Origin: Neptuniibacter marinus
GTDB taxonomy: Bacteria; Pseudomonadota; Gammaproteobacteria; Pseudomonadales; Balneatricaceae
Reading direction: 5' to 3'
Assembly: GCF_001597725.1 (NCBI RefSeq)
Contig: NZ_LUTR01000027.1
Coordinates: 1 to 43,516 of the forward strand
DNA length: 43,516 nucleotides
The translations under genes and the position numbers were made by a program. Shown piece after piece: positions 24,134 through 32,743 of the stretch. Under the pieces are notes generated by a model. That model saw only the letters and a program-made list of their open reading frames with translations. It did not search any database and was not told where the DNA came from. Numbering within the stretch: the stretch's first letter is position 1; every line of letters begins with the position of its first letter.

Positions 24134-25705
24134 TTAATACTTTTCTTCATTGGGTATAGTTATCCAGAATGTAAAAACACTACCCTTATTGGGTTTGCTT
24201 GATACAGTGACGGAACCTCCCATCATTTCGGCATAGTGTTTTGCTATAGCCAGTCCTAGCCCGGTGCCTCCATACTTGCGTTTTACACTTCCGTCGACCT
24301 GTTTGAACTTATTAAATACTTGAGCAAGCTGTTCTTTAGGAATACCTATTCCTGTATCGGCGACTTCCCAATAAATTTTATTTTGCTCCAGATAGCACTT
24401 AAGAGAGATCTCTCCCTGCTCTGTGAATTTGCAGGCATTTGATAATAGGTTGAGTAATATTTGCTGAATCTTTTCTTTGTCTACATTTAAGTAAAGATCC
24501 CCAGAAGGGTGGTCGATGGTGAAACGATTTTTATTTTTTGCGGCCAGTGGACGTATAGTATTTTCAGTCTCTTTGATTAGATCGGTGAGTGAGCATTGCT
24601 GTGCGCTCAGATCCATTTTACCGGCTTCACATTTAGCTAAATCTAAGATGGCGTTAATTAGGTTTAAAAGCCGCTGTGAAGAATGTAAGGCTGAATTAAG
24701 GTCCTCAACTTGAGCGTCAAATTCAGGATGTATTTCAAGCTCTTCTGTAACCAATTCAATATAACTAGTTACAGCTTGTAGAGGAGTGCGTAGTTCGTGA
24801 CTGATATTGGCTAGGAACTCCGATTGAGTCCTCATGGCAACTAATGCTGTATCACGCGCGGCGACTAGTTCATGAGTACGGACTTCAACTTCAGATTCAA
24901 GGCCTGTGTTTAATTCTATGAGCTTGTTTTCTTGCTGCTCTAAGGAGTTCATCATGGCATTGAAGCTTCTCGCCATTTGTTGAACTTCTCTAGGCCCTTC
25001 TATTTCTGCAACTAGATGATCGCCTGAGGTTTGTGCCTCATTCATCGTTTCAGATAGTTGGGAAAGGGGGCTTGTTAGATGACGAAGTCCTCTATTTAAG
25101 AGCCAGATTAACAGTATGGATATGATTAACGTGACGAGCAGATTGTAGATGATGAGGTTATTAATCAGCTTAACAAGGGACTCTTTGGACACTTTAATCA
25201 TAACGTAACCAAGTAGCGATTTTGTATTGTTCTCTAAACTGAATTCTTGAGCACCGCTATCGTTGCTTAATGGATCGGTATTTTCCAAGTAGACGGGGGC
25301 GGCAATAAACCAAGCGCTTCCTGTATTTTTGACTGTCGTGGCGGCGTTAATCGGGAACCAAAGATCTAAGTCGGAATTTTTCCAATCGACATCCCCTTGC
25401 TTAAGCAATAGATCTAGGCTGTCTGAGAAAATAGCGACACCAGTAACATCGTTGAAGCCTAGTACCTGGGATAGAGCGTCATGTGCATTTTCTTTGCTTG
25501 CAGTGATCAAGGAGAGCACGCTGAGATGGGCTAAGTTATCAGCTATGCGTAATGAATTTTGCTGCAGAACTTGTCGGGATTGATTATACGAGACCCATAC
25601 CGCGGTGACTGAGCTGGTAATAGAGAGTAGGCAGATAGATACAATCAGAAACAAGAGCAGTTGCTGCCAAATACTTTTATGTCTGTGTCGACCAAAAAAT
25701 ATCAT
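24134..25705 (-). CDS. Membrane sensor histidine kinase (HAMP-HisKA-HATPase)
   Basis: A 523-residue inner-membrane kinase. Membrane helices lie at about 16-38 and 185-203, with a periplasmic sensor region of about 145 residues between them. A HAMP domain (204-260) leads into a short coil, then HisKA with His303 (NISHELRTPLQ) and an ATPase domain with LLNLLSNACKF, VADTGIGIP and GTGLGLAIAKHYAEMMGG. No receiver domain is attached, so the phosphoryl group must pass to a separate regulator; the REC-REC-PAS-GGDEF-EAL protein encoded about 6 kb away is the nearest candidate. It lies 9 bases after the ABC_sub_bind-type gene and 57 bases before the TonB receptor gene, consistent with one operon. Confidence 0.92.
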   Translation of the reverse strand: MIFFGRHRHKSIWQQLLLFLIVSICLLSITSSVTAVWVSYNQSRQVLQQNSLRIADNLAHLSVLSLITASKENAHDALSQVLGFNDVTGVAIFSDSLDLLLKQGDVDWKNSDLDLWFPINAATTVKNTGSAWFIAAPVYLENTDPLSNDSGAQEFSLENNTKSLLGYVMIKVSKESLVKLINNLIIYNLLVTLIISILLIWLLNRGLRHLTSPLSQLSETMNEAQTSGDHLVAEIEGPREVQQMARSFNAMMNSLEQQENKLIELNTGLESEVEVRTHELVAARDTALVAMRTQSEFLANISHELRTPLQAVTSYIELVTEELEIHPEFDAQVEDLNSALHSSQRLLNLINAILDLAKCEAGKMDLSAQQCSLTDLIKETENTIRPLAAKNKNRFTIDHPSGDLYLNVDKEKIQQILLNLLSNACKFTEQGEISLKCYLEQNKIYWEVADTGIGIPKEQLAQVFNKFKQVDGSVKRKYGGTGLGLAIAKHYAEMMGGSVTVSSKPNKGSVFTFWITIPNEEKY

Positions 25706-25714
25706 CTATATGCC

Positions 25715-26674
25715 CTAAAATCCGGATTGAGGAAAAGTCTGATAAAAAGAGTTTTTCATTGTTGCGTTATATTCTAAGCCTAAGTGGGAGGCGGTTCTCA
25801 AGTTCACACCCACTTGTCGAGTTAGGGATAGTTCTACACCAGGACCTTTCTCTCCCTTCTTCATATTTGCCACCATACGGGCCAAACGGGAACCATCCTG
25901 CATATTGTCGGGGAAAAGGGTAAAAAGGAAACCACGACGGACATGGCCTGGTTTACTCGAGAAAACGACAAAGTTTCTATCCCAAGATTCGCGCAGTAAT
26001 AGGGGCAATATGACGTTTTCGTTAGCAGTGGTCGTATCTAACGGTAACCAAATAGCATCAGTCAGGCTGTCCGCTTCTTGCAATATTGTTTGATAGCGCT
26101 CAACGGCCTCACCTAAATCAGCAACTTTAGCGGTAATGAGCTTTAGCTTCTTTTTGGCGGCTGCGCGTTGTGCTTTTTCAATCAGCCATTCACTTTGGTC
26201 TGTGTATACCACGTGAACTTGGCGAGTGTTTGGCGATAGTATTTTTAATTGATCAAACAGGTTTGCAGGATCTGCGATTAAGCTGACACCAGATATATCG
26301 TTGGGTCTTATAGGTAGAGCCCCCGTAACAAAAGGGTATTTTCCTCGGAGGGTATTGTTGTATGCATAACCTCTGCGTCCTAAAGTGATAACTCGGTCAA
26401 CACCATCGGTGTCCATTTTGTTTAGCAGGGCATCGGGAGCTAGAGGTTTATCTATAGAGTATTTAATCACTTTCCCTACATGCTGAGTTTCAATCCCTTC
26501 AATTATTTGTTCAAAAACCTGTTGGTAGGGTGGTGGTAGATCGGGGTATATAACCGCAAGCGTTGCCGCCGCTAATGGATAGCTGAGAAAGGTTAAGCAT
26601 AAGGCTATACAGGGCAAGAGCCATCGACAGATGAGTTGCTTAGGTCTATAAAAAATCCGTTTAATTCTTGCCAT
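25715..26674 (-). CDS. Periplasmic ABC_sub_bind-family protein, probable sensor partner
   Basis: A 319-residue exported protein with a long N-region and a hydrophobic core (about 17-36, ending ALA-like PLAAA), then a two-lobed binding-protein fold of the ABC_sub_bind family (segments AVIYPDLPPPYQQVFEQI, RVITLGRRGY, NDISGVSLIADP, DAIWLPLDTTTA). No ABC permease or ATPase gene is nearby, so transport is unlikely. Being the first gene of the run, directly before the histidine kinase, it could instead bind a ligand and present it to the kinase. The ribosome-binding site before the chosen ATG is poor. Confidence 0.82.
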   Translation of the reverse strand: MARIKRIFYRPKQLICRWLLPCIALCLTFLSYPLAAATLAVIYPDLPPPYQQVFEQIIEGIETQHVGKVIKYSIDKPLAPDALLNKMDTDGVDRVITLGRRGYAYNNTLRGKYPFVTGALPIRPNDISGVSLIADPANLFDQLKILSPNTRQVHVVYTDQSEWLIEKAQRAAAKKKLKLITAKVADLGEAVERYQTILQEADSLTDAIWLPLDTTTANENVILPLLLRESWDRNFVVFSSKPGHVRRGFLFTLFPDNMQDGSRLARMVANMKKGEKGPGVELSLTRQVGVNLRTASHLGLEYNATMKNSFYQTFPQSGF

Positions 26675-27044
26675 AAGCAGTGATTGGTCTGCATCTATTT
26701 TGTATGAGATTTAGAGGGAGGAAGGTAAAATTCAGATAGTCTTATTGCTTCCTATGGACCTAACGCGCACTTTTTTGACAAGTATAACCTGAATTGATAT
26801 TGATCTCGATAGGTAGGTTTAACGGTACAGATAAACCAAGGAAAGGGGCTTTTATACTGCTAAAAACTGTGTCTATTTTTGCATGGTAAGATCAGACAAG
26901 GGTTGAGACAAATAAGAATGATCTATCTATAGATCTTGTCTGCTTTATTAGGCTATATGGTGTAAGAGACCCTCCGCGACACTGTAGATATCAGAGGGCC
27001 TTTTAGTGACTATTTATAAGCCGATGATTATAAGCTAATCAGGT
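26675..27044. other. 370-base gap with dyads; no gene seen
   Basis: No credible coding frame. On the plus strand there is a consensus -35 TTGACA (26775-26780) with a poor -10 (TATTGA, 26798-26803, 17-base spacer). Inverted repeats are CAGACAAG/CTTGTCTG (26893-26900 and 26935-26942) enclosing GATCTA/TAGATC, and a weak CCCTC/GAGGG hairpin (26970-26998) followed by four T. It should also contain the minus-strand promoter of the sensor operon, which I could not assign. Confidence 0.4.
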
Positions 27045-27923
27045 TTAAAATTTACCGTTGTTGTTTTTCCATGTGTCTTTGGTTGGTATTGCTTCGATGG
27101 TGTCCCAATGCTCGGCGATTTTTCCGTTTTCTACCCGAAAAAGGTCATAAAAAGATGTGTGTTGCTCTGCGAAACTGCCTTCGCTCACCACTAAAACAAA
27201 GTTACCTTCTCCCAGAACGTGGTGGACTTTTTCATACTTCATCTGAATACCTTGTTTTGCAAGGGCTTCCAATGCTGCCCCTAATCCAGATAAACCATCG
27301 GCAATATTAGGGTTATGTTGAATATAGTGGTCACCATTAAAGTAACTTTGTAGTTTGCTCATTTCACCATTGAGTAAAATATCAGTCACAAAGTTTGTAA
27401 CGAGCGTTTTGTTGGCTGCACTTTTGCTAAGGTCTGTTACCTCTAGAGCACCATCGATCATAGTACGACCACTCGGGTTTGTAGTTTTCGGTGTCTCTTG
27501 AAGGTTATCCCAATGTTCAACAATTAAATCATCTTCAAAACGGAAAATATCAAAACCTATTTTAGGTCCAAAGAAATTATATTCCGTATGGGTGAAAACG
27601 TAGTTACCGTCTTGGAATGCGCGGACTGTATTTACCTTCGCTGAGTTTGCCGGTAGGGCAGCTAATACTGCGCCGAAACCGCTTAAACCATCGGCAACTG
27701 CTAAGTTGTGTTGTGTATATTGGTTAGGGTTTATATAGGAGACAGGCTTTGATTCATTCGTCTCTATGCTTTTAAGCAAGTCGACCACTTTTTGTTTATA
27801 ACTCATTTGCGTTTCTCCTGTTTCTGCCATTGTGTTGGATACGCATGTAGTGGCGAGTAATCCGGCGATTACCGTGCAGCGTATGGTTTTGATCATTGTT
27901 GTTTTACTGTTTTTTAGGTTCAT
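27045..27923 (-). CDS. Exported protein with two tandem SnoaL-like domains
   Basis: A 292-residue protein with a signal peptide (hydrophobic stretch in the first 35 residues ending near VSNTMAE) and two homologous halves of about 120 residues. Both halves carry QYTQHN or HYIQHN, then ADGLSGFGA or ADGLSGLGA, and a DIFRFED or DLFRVEN strand ending in EHWD. This is the SnoaL-like (NTF2-like) fold; single-domain relatives are a group of predicted small-molecule enzymes of unknown substrate. The ATG at 27923 is used because the longer frame begins with TTG; an ATG at 27896 is also possible. It is divergent from an AraC-type regulator, which probably controls it. Confidence 0.82.
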   Translation of the reverse strand: MNLKNSKTTMIKTIRCTVIAGLLATTCVSNTMAETGETQMSYKQKVVDLLKSIETNESKPVSYINPNQYTQHNLAVADGLSGFGAVLAALPANSAKVNTVRAFQDGNYVFTHTEYNFFGPKIGFDIFRFEDDLIVEHWDNLQETPKTTNPSGRTMIDGALEVTDLSKSAANKTLVTNFVTDILLNGEMSKLQSYFNGDHYIQHNPNIADGLSGLGAALEALAKQGIQMKYEKVHHVLGEGNFVLVVSEGSFAEQHTSFYDLFRVENGKIAEHWDTIEAIPTKDTWKNNNGKF

Positions 27924-28095
27924 GTGGGTTATGTCCAAATAAGATAGAAACCGCTATTAGCTCGTGGTGTATTTATGTCTAGTTCTCTTTTTCTTTAGCT
28001 ATCTTCTTAGAAATAGTGCCTTATGGAGAGGTAGCTATATTGTTTATAATGATCAAAATCGAGCGTTTATTAAAAATATGTGATTTGGGAAAGTG

Positions 28096-28980
28096 ATGGA
28101 GCCGATTAAACAGACCTCATTTGAAAATAAAGAACTAACCGCTTTAGGTATTGAGCCTATTCGGCTGGAAGATATGCGTGATAAGTTGCCAGCGGTTGCC
28201 GAGCGGCTTGAGTTTTACATATTGATATTAGTGACAGCAGGTAGCGGCAAGCATAGTGTGGATTTTGTTGAGTATGGGTTATCGACGGGCTCATTGCTGT
28301 TTGTGCGCCCAGGTCAGGTTCAGGAGTGGAGTGATTATGCTGAGTTAGATGCTGAAGTGGTGTTGATTGATCCTAAGTCGTTACCTTATGGCGATAATAT
28401 GTATGCAGCGGATAGCAGCTTACTGGCACTTGATCGTTGGCAGAATTGCACCTTATTACCTAGCTCGCTTTATGATGACTTATTGGCTGCATTGTTAAGA
28501 CTAAGGCGGGATTTTACTGCTTTTAATGGCTCCCAGTTGGATATTGCGTTGGTGAGGCATGAAGTATTAAGTATTTTGCTTCGTTTAGCCCGTTGGCAGG
28601 ATCAGCTCTCATCAATGGTCAGCCTGCCTAGTCGATCACAAAAGACATACCAGCTTTTTATTCAGTTGTTAGAGCAACAATATACTGCGCAGCATAGTCT
28701 GAATTATTATGCGCAGCGTCTAGGTTATGCACAAAGTACTTTAAGTCGCGCCTGTCTAAAATATGAAGGGGTCTCTGCAAAAGTAGTTATAGATCGTCGT
28801 ATTGCTTTGGAGGCACAGCGAATTTTAGCGCATAGTCGTGCATCGGTGGCTGAAGTGGGGTTTTATCTAGGTTTTAGTGAGACGACGAACTTTATCAAAT
28901 TCTTTAAACGTGTACTTGGCACAACCCCAAGCGTTTTTCAGCGAAATGCTCGGGGAAATCATAACCCTAATCCTATATAG
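28096..28980 (+). CDS. AraC-family transcriptional regulator
   Basis: A 294-residue regulator with an N-terminal cupin-like ligand domain (about 1-175, including GSLLFVRPGQVQEW) and a C-terminal pair of helix-turn-helix motifs (YYAQRLGYAQSTLSRACLK near 213 and VAEVGFYLGFSETTNFIKFF near 255), the usual AraC arrangement. The ATG at 28096 follows GGGAAAG with good spacing; a GTG one codon earlier is equally in frame. It is divergent from the SnoaL-like exported protein across about 170 bases, so control of that gene is likely. The inducer is unknown. A hairpin with seven T follows its stop codon. Confidence 0.9.
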   Translation: MEPIKQTSFENKELTALGIEPIRLEDMRDKLPAVAERLEFYILILVTAGSGKHSVDFVEYGLSTGSLLFVRPGQVQEWSDYAELDAEVVLIDPKSLPYGDNMYAADSSLLALDRWQNCTLLPSSLYDDLLAALLRLRRDFTAFNGSQLDIALVRHEVLSILLRLARWQDQLSSMVSLPSRSQKTYQLFIQLLEQQYTAQHSLNYYAQRLGYAQSTLSRACLKYEGVSAKVVIDRRIALEAQRILAHSRASVAEVGFYLGFSETTNFIKFFKRVLGTTPSVFQRNARGNHNPNPI

Positions 28981-28997
28981 AATAGGGCTGTTTTTTT
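28972..28997 (+). terminator. Intrinsic terminator after the AraC gene
   Basis: A short stem CCTAT/ATAGG (28972-28976 and 28982-28986, loop ATAGA) with an alternative CCCTA/TAGGG pairing precedes seven T (28991-28997). The T run reaches the uvrD stop codon from the opposite strand. Confidence 0.6.
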
Positions 28998-31206
28998 ATA
29001 TAGTTTGTAGATTTGCAAACCCAACCACTAACCATTTACTCCCTTCATAGTCGAAATTCACTTGCACTCGAGCTTTAGCACCAGACCCTTCAAAGTTTAG
29101 CACTGTACCTTCACCAAACTTACTGTGGTTAACACGTTGCCCTAGCGCCAGATTTGTTTCGGGAATTTCACTGCTACTGAGTGAGTTACTACCAAATAGA
29201 CTACTGCCAGAATCATTGTAGCGGCTAGTCATTGGCCGACTAACGCTAGCGTTGAGGCGCACCTCCTCAATCAGTTCATTTGGAATCTCTTTAATGAAAC
29301 GAGAGGGGCGGTTGTAATTATCTTGGCCATGTAAACGGCGTGATTCCGCATAAGTGATGTAGAGCTTTTGCATAGCGCGGGTAATCCCGACGTAACAGAG
29401 GCGGCGCTCCTCTTCGAGGCGGCCAGGTTCCTCGATAGACATCTTGTGTGGAAAGAGACCTTCCTCAACCCCCGCTAAGAAGACTTGAGGGAATTCTAAG
29501 CCTTTGGCTGAATGTAAGGTCATTAACTGGACACTATCTTGGAAATCATCAGCTTGGGTGTCGCCGGAGTCTAAGGCTGCTTGATCTAAGAATGCGGCGA
29601 GTGGAGAGTTAAACTCCTCATCCAAAAACTCATCCCACTGACTGTTAAACTGCTTGGCAGCGGTGACGAGTTCCTCTAAGTTTTCGATTCGGGACTGGGC
29701 TTTTTCGCCTTTCTCTTTTTTATGGTGTTCAACCAAACCTGCATGTTGAATCACATGTTCTGTTTGTTCATGGAGCAGGGTGTCTTCGGTGTCTTGTGCC
29801 ATTTGGTTAATTAAATCGATAAATGACTGTAGAGCATTGGTGGCGCGAGCGGGCAAGCGTTTTAGCTCTACAATCTCATTTGATGCGCGCCACATCGAGA
29901 TCGATTGGCTACGGGCATGTTCACGAATGATTTCCACCGTACGTGTACCTATACCGCGTGTAGGCACATTAATAACACGCTCCATGGAGGTATCATCATC
30001 TCTATTGTTAAGTAAACGTAAGTAAGAGAGGGCGTTTTTAATTTCTAAGCGTTCATAAAAGCGTTGGCCGCCATATATACGATAGGGAACACCACTGCGA
30101 ATCAGTGCTTCTTCAAGTACCCGGGATTGAGCATTAGAGCGATAGAGAATGGCACATTCTCTACGCACATTGCCGTCTTGCACCCATTTGCTAATCTGAT
30201 CGACGATAAAGCGTGCTTCATCTTGCTCATTAAATGCAGAGTAGAGCGAGATAGCTTCGCCTTCGCCTGCATCGGTATGGAGTTCTTTCCCTAGACGGCC
30301 TTGGTTATTACGGATGACTTCATTGGCTGCACGTAGAATTGTTTCAGTCGAGCGATAATTTTGTTCAAGTTTAATGGTTTCTGTGCCGGGGAAATGGATA
30401 GAAAGATTTTGAATATTTTCTATCTTTGCGCCACGCCAGCCATAGATGGATTGGTCATCATCGCCTACTGCCATTAGTTTACGTTGCCCACCGCATAGCA
30501 TCTGTAACCATGCATATTGGATGCTATTCGTGTCTTGAAACTCATCTACTAAAATGTAACGAAAACGCTCCTGATAGTGAGCGAGTAGCGCAGGGTTTTT
30601 ATCTCTTAGTAGTTCCAGTGAGCGTAGTAATAGCTCGCCAAAATCTATCATACCGCCTCGTTCACAAGCGGCTTCATAGGCTTGATACATGGAAAGCATA
30701 TTTCGATCAGTTGGATCGTTACGGGGCTCTATATGTTTTGAGCGTAAGCCTTCATCTTTTTTATCGTTGATGTACCACTGGAATTGGCGCGCTGGCCAGC
30801 GCTTATCATCCAAGTTCATCTCTTTTGCTAGACGCTTGATGACACGAAGCTGGTCATCGCTATCCATAATTTGGAAGTTTTCTTGTAACCCTGCATCTTG
30901 CCAGTGAGCACGTAATAAACGATGGGCTAAACCATGGAACGTGCCAACCCACATGCCTTGTGGATTAATGCCGAGCAACTCTTCTATACGGCCACGCATC
31001 TCTTTGGCGGCTTTGTTGGTAAAGGTAACAGCCATAATCGAGTAGGGTGACATCTTTTCGATCTGAATAAGCCATGCAATACGATGGACCAGTACGCGAG
31101 TTTTACCAGAACCTGCGCCAGCAAGGACAAGGAGGTTCTGTACGGGCGCTGTTACGGCGCTACGCTGGGCATCATTTAGCGAATCGATTATATGGGTTAC
31201 GTCCAT
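28996..31206 (-). CDS. uvrD: DNA helicase II UvrD
   Basis: A superfamily 1A 3'-5' DNA helicase that removes the incised strand in nucleotide excision repair and the nicked strand in mismatch repair. The 736 residues are close to E. coli UvrD (720). Motifs are in place: Q-motif LNDAQRSAV (10-18), Walker A GAGSGKT (30-36), AVTFTNKAAKEM, Walker B ILVDEFQDTN near 220, GDDDQSIYGWRGA, EQNYRS, and LMTLHSAKGLEF near 567. The C-terminus holds the Tudor-like domain typical of UvrD/PcrA (RVNHSKFGEGTVLNFEG), which binds RNA polymerase. That tail favours UvrD over Rep. It is a single gene, with a hairpin before it that ends thrB. Confidence 0.96.
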   Translation of the reverse strand: MDVTHIIDSLNDAQRSAVTAPVQNLLVLAGAGSGKTRVLVHRIAWLIQIEKMSPYSIMAVTFTNKAAKEMRGRIEELLGINPQGMWVGTFHGLAHRLLRAHWQDAGLQENFQIMDSDDQLRVIKRLAKEMNLDDKRWPARQFQWYINDKKDEGLRSKHIEPRNDPTDRNMLSMYQAYEAACERGGMIDFGELLLRSLELLRDKNPALLAHYQERFRYILVDEFQDTNSIQYAWLQMLCGGQRKLMAVGDDDQSIYGWRGAKIENIQNLSIHFPGTETIKLEQNYRSTETILRAANEVIRNNQGRLGKELHTDAGEGEAISLYSAFNEQDEARFIVDQISKWVQDGNVRRECAILYRSNAQSRVLEEALIRSGVPYRIYGGQRFYERLEIKNALSYLRLLNNRDDDTSMERVINVPTRGIGTRTVEIIREHARSQSISMWRASNEIVELKRLPARATNALQSFIDLINQMAQDTEDTLLHEQTEHVIQHAGLVEHHKKEKGEKAQSRIENLEELVTAAKQFNSQWDEFLDEEFNSPLAAFLDQAALDSGDTQADDFQDSVQLMTLHSAKGLEFPQVFLAGVEEGLFPHKMSIEEPGRLEEERRLCYVGITRAMQKLYITYAESRRLHGQDNYNRPSRFIKEIPNELIEEVRLNASVSRPMTSRYNDSGSSLFGSNSLSSSEIPETNLALGQRVNHSKFGEGTVLNFEGSGAKARVQVNFDYEGSKWLVVGFANLQTI

Positions 31207-31323
31207 TGCTACTCTTCAGTCACTGTATAAATAATCAGTGAAGGATTATAACAGTTGCTATGGAGTTTAATAGTAACTAAGGGGGATGGATGAGATGAAT
31301 TACCTTAATGCATAGAAGGTTAA

Positions 31324-31363
31324 AGCCCCTGTAAGATGAAAAGATCTATATACAGGGGGGGCT
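31324..31363 (-). terminator. Stem-loop after thrB
   Basis: An inverted repeat CCCCTGTA/TACAGGGG (31326-31333 and 31351-31358, extended by an outer AG/CT pair) begins about 9 bases after the thrB stop codon. On the minus strand it is followed by CTTTAACC, a short T stretch, so termination is probable but not strong. Confidence 0.55.
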
Positions 31364-31371
31364 GGCGTAAA

Positions 31372-32331
31372 TTAGTCGGGCAATTGGCTGGGGTGTTGGC
31401 GCCTGAATAGTAAAATTCGTTTGAGCTCATCAGGATCTTTTAGTTTTTGTTCACTATTTTGATCTAACCAAGGAATGAGTCGCGAGAGCCAAAAGCGCAT
31501 GGCGGCGGTACAGCTCAGCACTGCCCAAGCTTCTCGGTCTCCTTCAGTGAATGGGCGAGCTTCATTGTAAGCCTTGAGTAGAGCCTCCTCCCGTTGGTGG
31601 TCAATTGAACCGTCGGGGTTGCTACACCAATCATTAGCAACAATCGCTAGATCGAATAACAGAAAGCCGGTAGCTGCGTTGTATAGATCTAATACAGCGC
31701 TGACATCGGTTCCCTGAAAAAGCACATTGTCATGGAATAGGTCACCGTGAATTGTGCCTACTTTTATATCACTCGGGTTATCTCTAAGTTGATCAAAGCG
31801 TTGTACTTCCTCTTTTAATAACTTTTGGTCATCCGTCGATAGCTTAGGTGCAATCAGCTCACTTTCTCGACGCCACCAGAAAACACCGCGGTGTGCTTGC
31901 CGTTTTAAATAGAAGTCGGCGGCGGCAACGTGGAACTCGCCTAAAACTTTACCAATAGCCGCACAGTGTTCCGCTGTTAACTCTGATTGACCAACATGTT
32001 CGCCGTAGAAGCGAGGTTGGATGGCTGCTGGACGGTTTTTTAATTTTTTAAGGCCGATACCATTACGATCATGTATCGCAAAAGGCACATCTATATCTCT
32101 ATCGGATAACCATTGGCAAAGCTCGACAAAGTAGGGAAGCTCTTCATAATTGAGCTCTTCAAAAAGAGTAAGCACATACTCCTTTTGTATGCCTTGCTTT
32201 TCCAGGGATAGGAAATAATTGGTATTTTCAATACCGCCTTCAATACCCTTAAAGTTGACCAAAAAACCAAGATCAAAATCGCGTAGAAATTGGTTCAGAT
32301 CATCTTCATGTAGTTGTGTATAAACAGCCAA
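31372..32331 (-). CDS. thrB: Homoserine kinase (ThrB, APH-fold type)
   Basis: Phosphorylates homoserine in threonine synthesis. The 319-residue protein belongs to the aminoglycoside-phosphotransferase fold, the type found in Pseudomonas and relatives and unrelated to E. coli ThrB. Motifs: GIEGGIENTNYFL near 30-42, catalytic loop GTIHGDLFHDNVLF near 194, and AVLDLYNAA near 215 for the metal site. The start appears to be TTG (MAVYTQLHEDDLNQF), because the family begins just here and no in-frame ATG lies nearby. It is 36 bases downstream of the DUF2782 gene, with which it is probably cotranscribed, in the polA neighbourhood conserved in Pseudomonas. Confidence 0.93.
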   Translation of the reverse strand: MAVYTQLHEDDLNQFLRDFDLGFLVNFKGIEGGIENTNYFLSLEKQGIQKEYVLTLFEELNYEELPYFVELCQWLSDRDIDVPFAIHDRNGIGLKKLKNRPAAIQPRFYGEHVGQSELTAEHCAAIGKVLGEFHVAAADFYLKRQAHRGVFWWRRESELIAPKLSTDDQKLLKEEVQRFDQLRDNPSDIKVGTIHGDLFHDNVLFQGTDVSAVLDLYNAATGFLLFDLAIVANDWCSNPDGSIDHQREEALLKAYNEARPFTEGDREAWAVLSCTAAMRFWLSRLIPWLDQNSEQKLKDPDELKRILLFRRQHPSQLPD

Positions 32332-32367
32332 AAGTGTTACTCAAATAGTGGTTAGTGATTGCTGTAA

Positions 32368-32646
32368 TTACCAGCGGAATAGCACCCATTTAGGGATTAA
32401 CATTTGCGACGCTTCTTGGCGGATAAAATTGCCTTCACCCGGTGCAGGCACTAGGTAATATTCTTTGCCCTGTTTTGGAACCACTTTAATCTCTTTTAAT
32501 TCACCGTTTATGCGGTACTCGTAGTAGGTTTTATCTGAATCATTGTAGATAGTGATCTGTGGCTCATTTTCATCTACAAGGGGAGGTACTTCCGCTTGTG
32601 CGAGAGGTGTAATTAATAGTAAAGCAGCTAATAGTAGCTTTTTCAT
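32368..32646 (-). CDS. DUF2782 family small exported protein
   Basis: A 92-residue protein with a clear signal peptide (MKKLLLAALLLITPLAQA) and a short conserved domain: EPQITIYNDSDKTYYEYRIN, a glutamine-rich-neighbour stretch KVVPKQGKEYYLV, and a C-terminal IPKWVLFRW. The family is conserved beside thrB and polA in Pseudomonas and other gammaproteobacteria, and its function is unknown. It is divergent from polA with a 97-base gap and runs into thrB 36 bases downstream. The link to threonine synthesis is only positional. Confidence 0.9.
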   Translation of the reverse strand: MKKLLLAALLLITPLAQAEVPPLVDENEPQITIYNDSDKTYYEYRINGELKEIKVVPKQGKEYYLVPAPGEGNFIRQEASQMLIPKWVLFRW

Positions 32647-32743
32647 AACGCTTCCTTCTTTAAATATATGAAGACTTCTTCTTTAGGCGATTTAATTTAT
32701 CGACTATGATCAGTCCCTGATGATAACTAACTCGGGTTTACAG

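Noticed and set aside
25715-26674. Substrate-binding protein of a true ABC importer
   Set aside because: No permease or ATPase gene adjoins it; the following gene is a histidine kinase, so a sensory role fits better.
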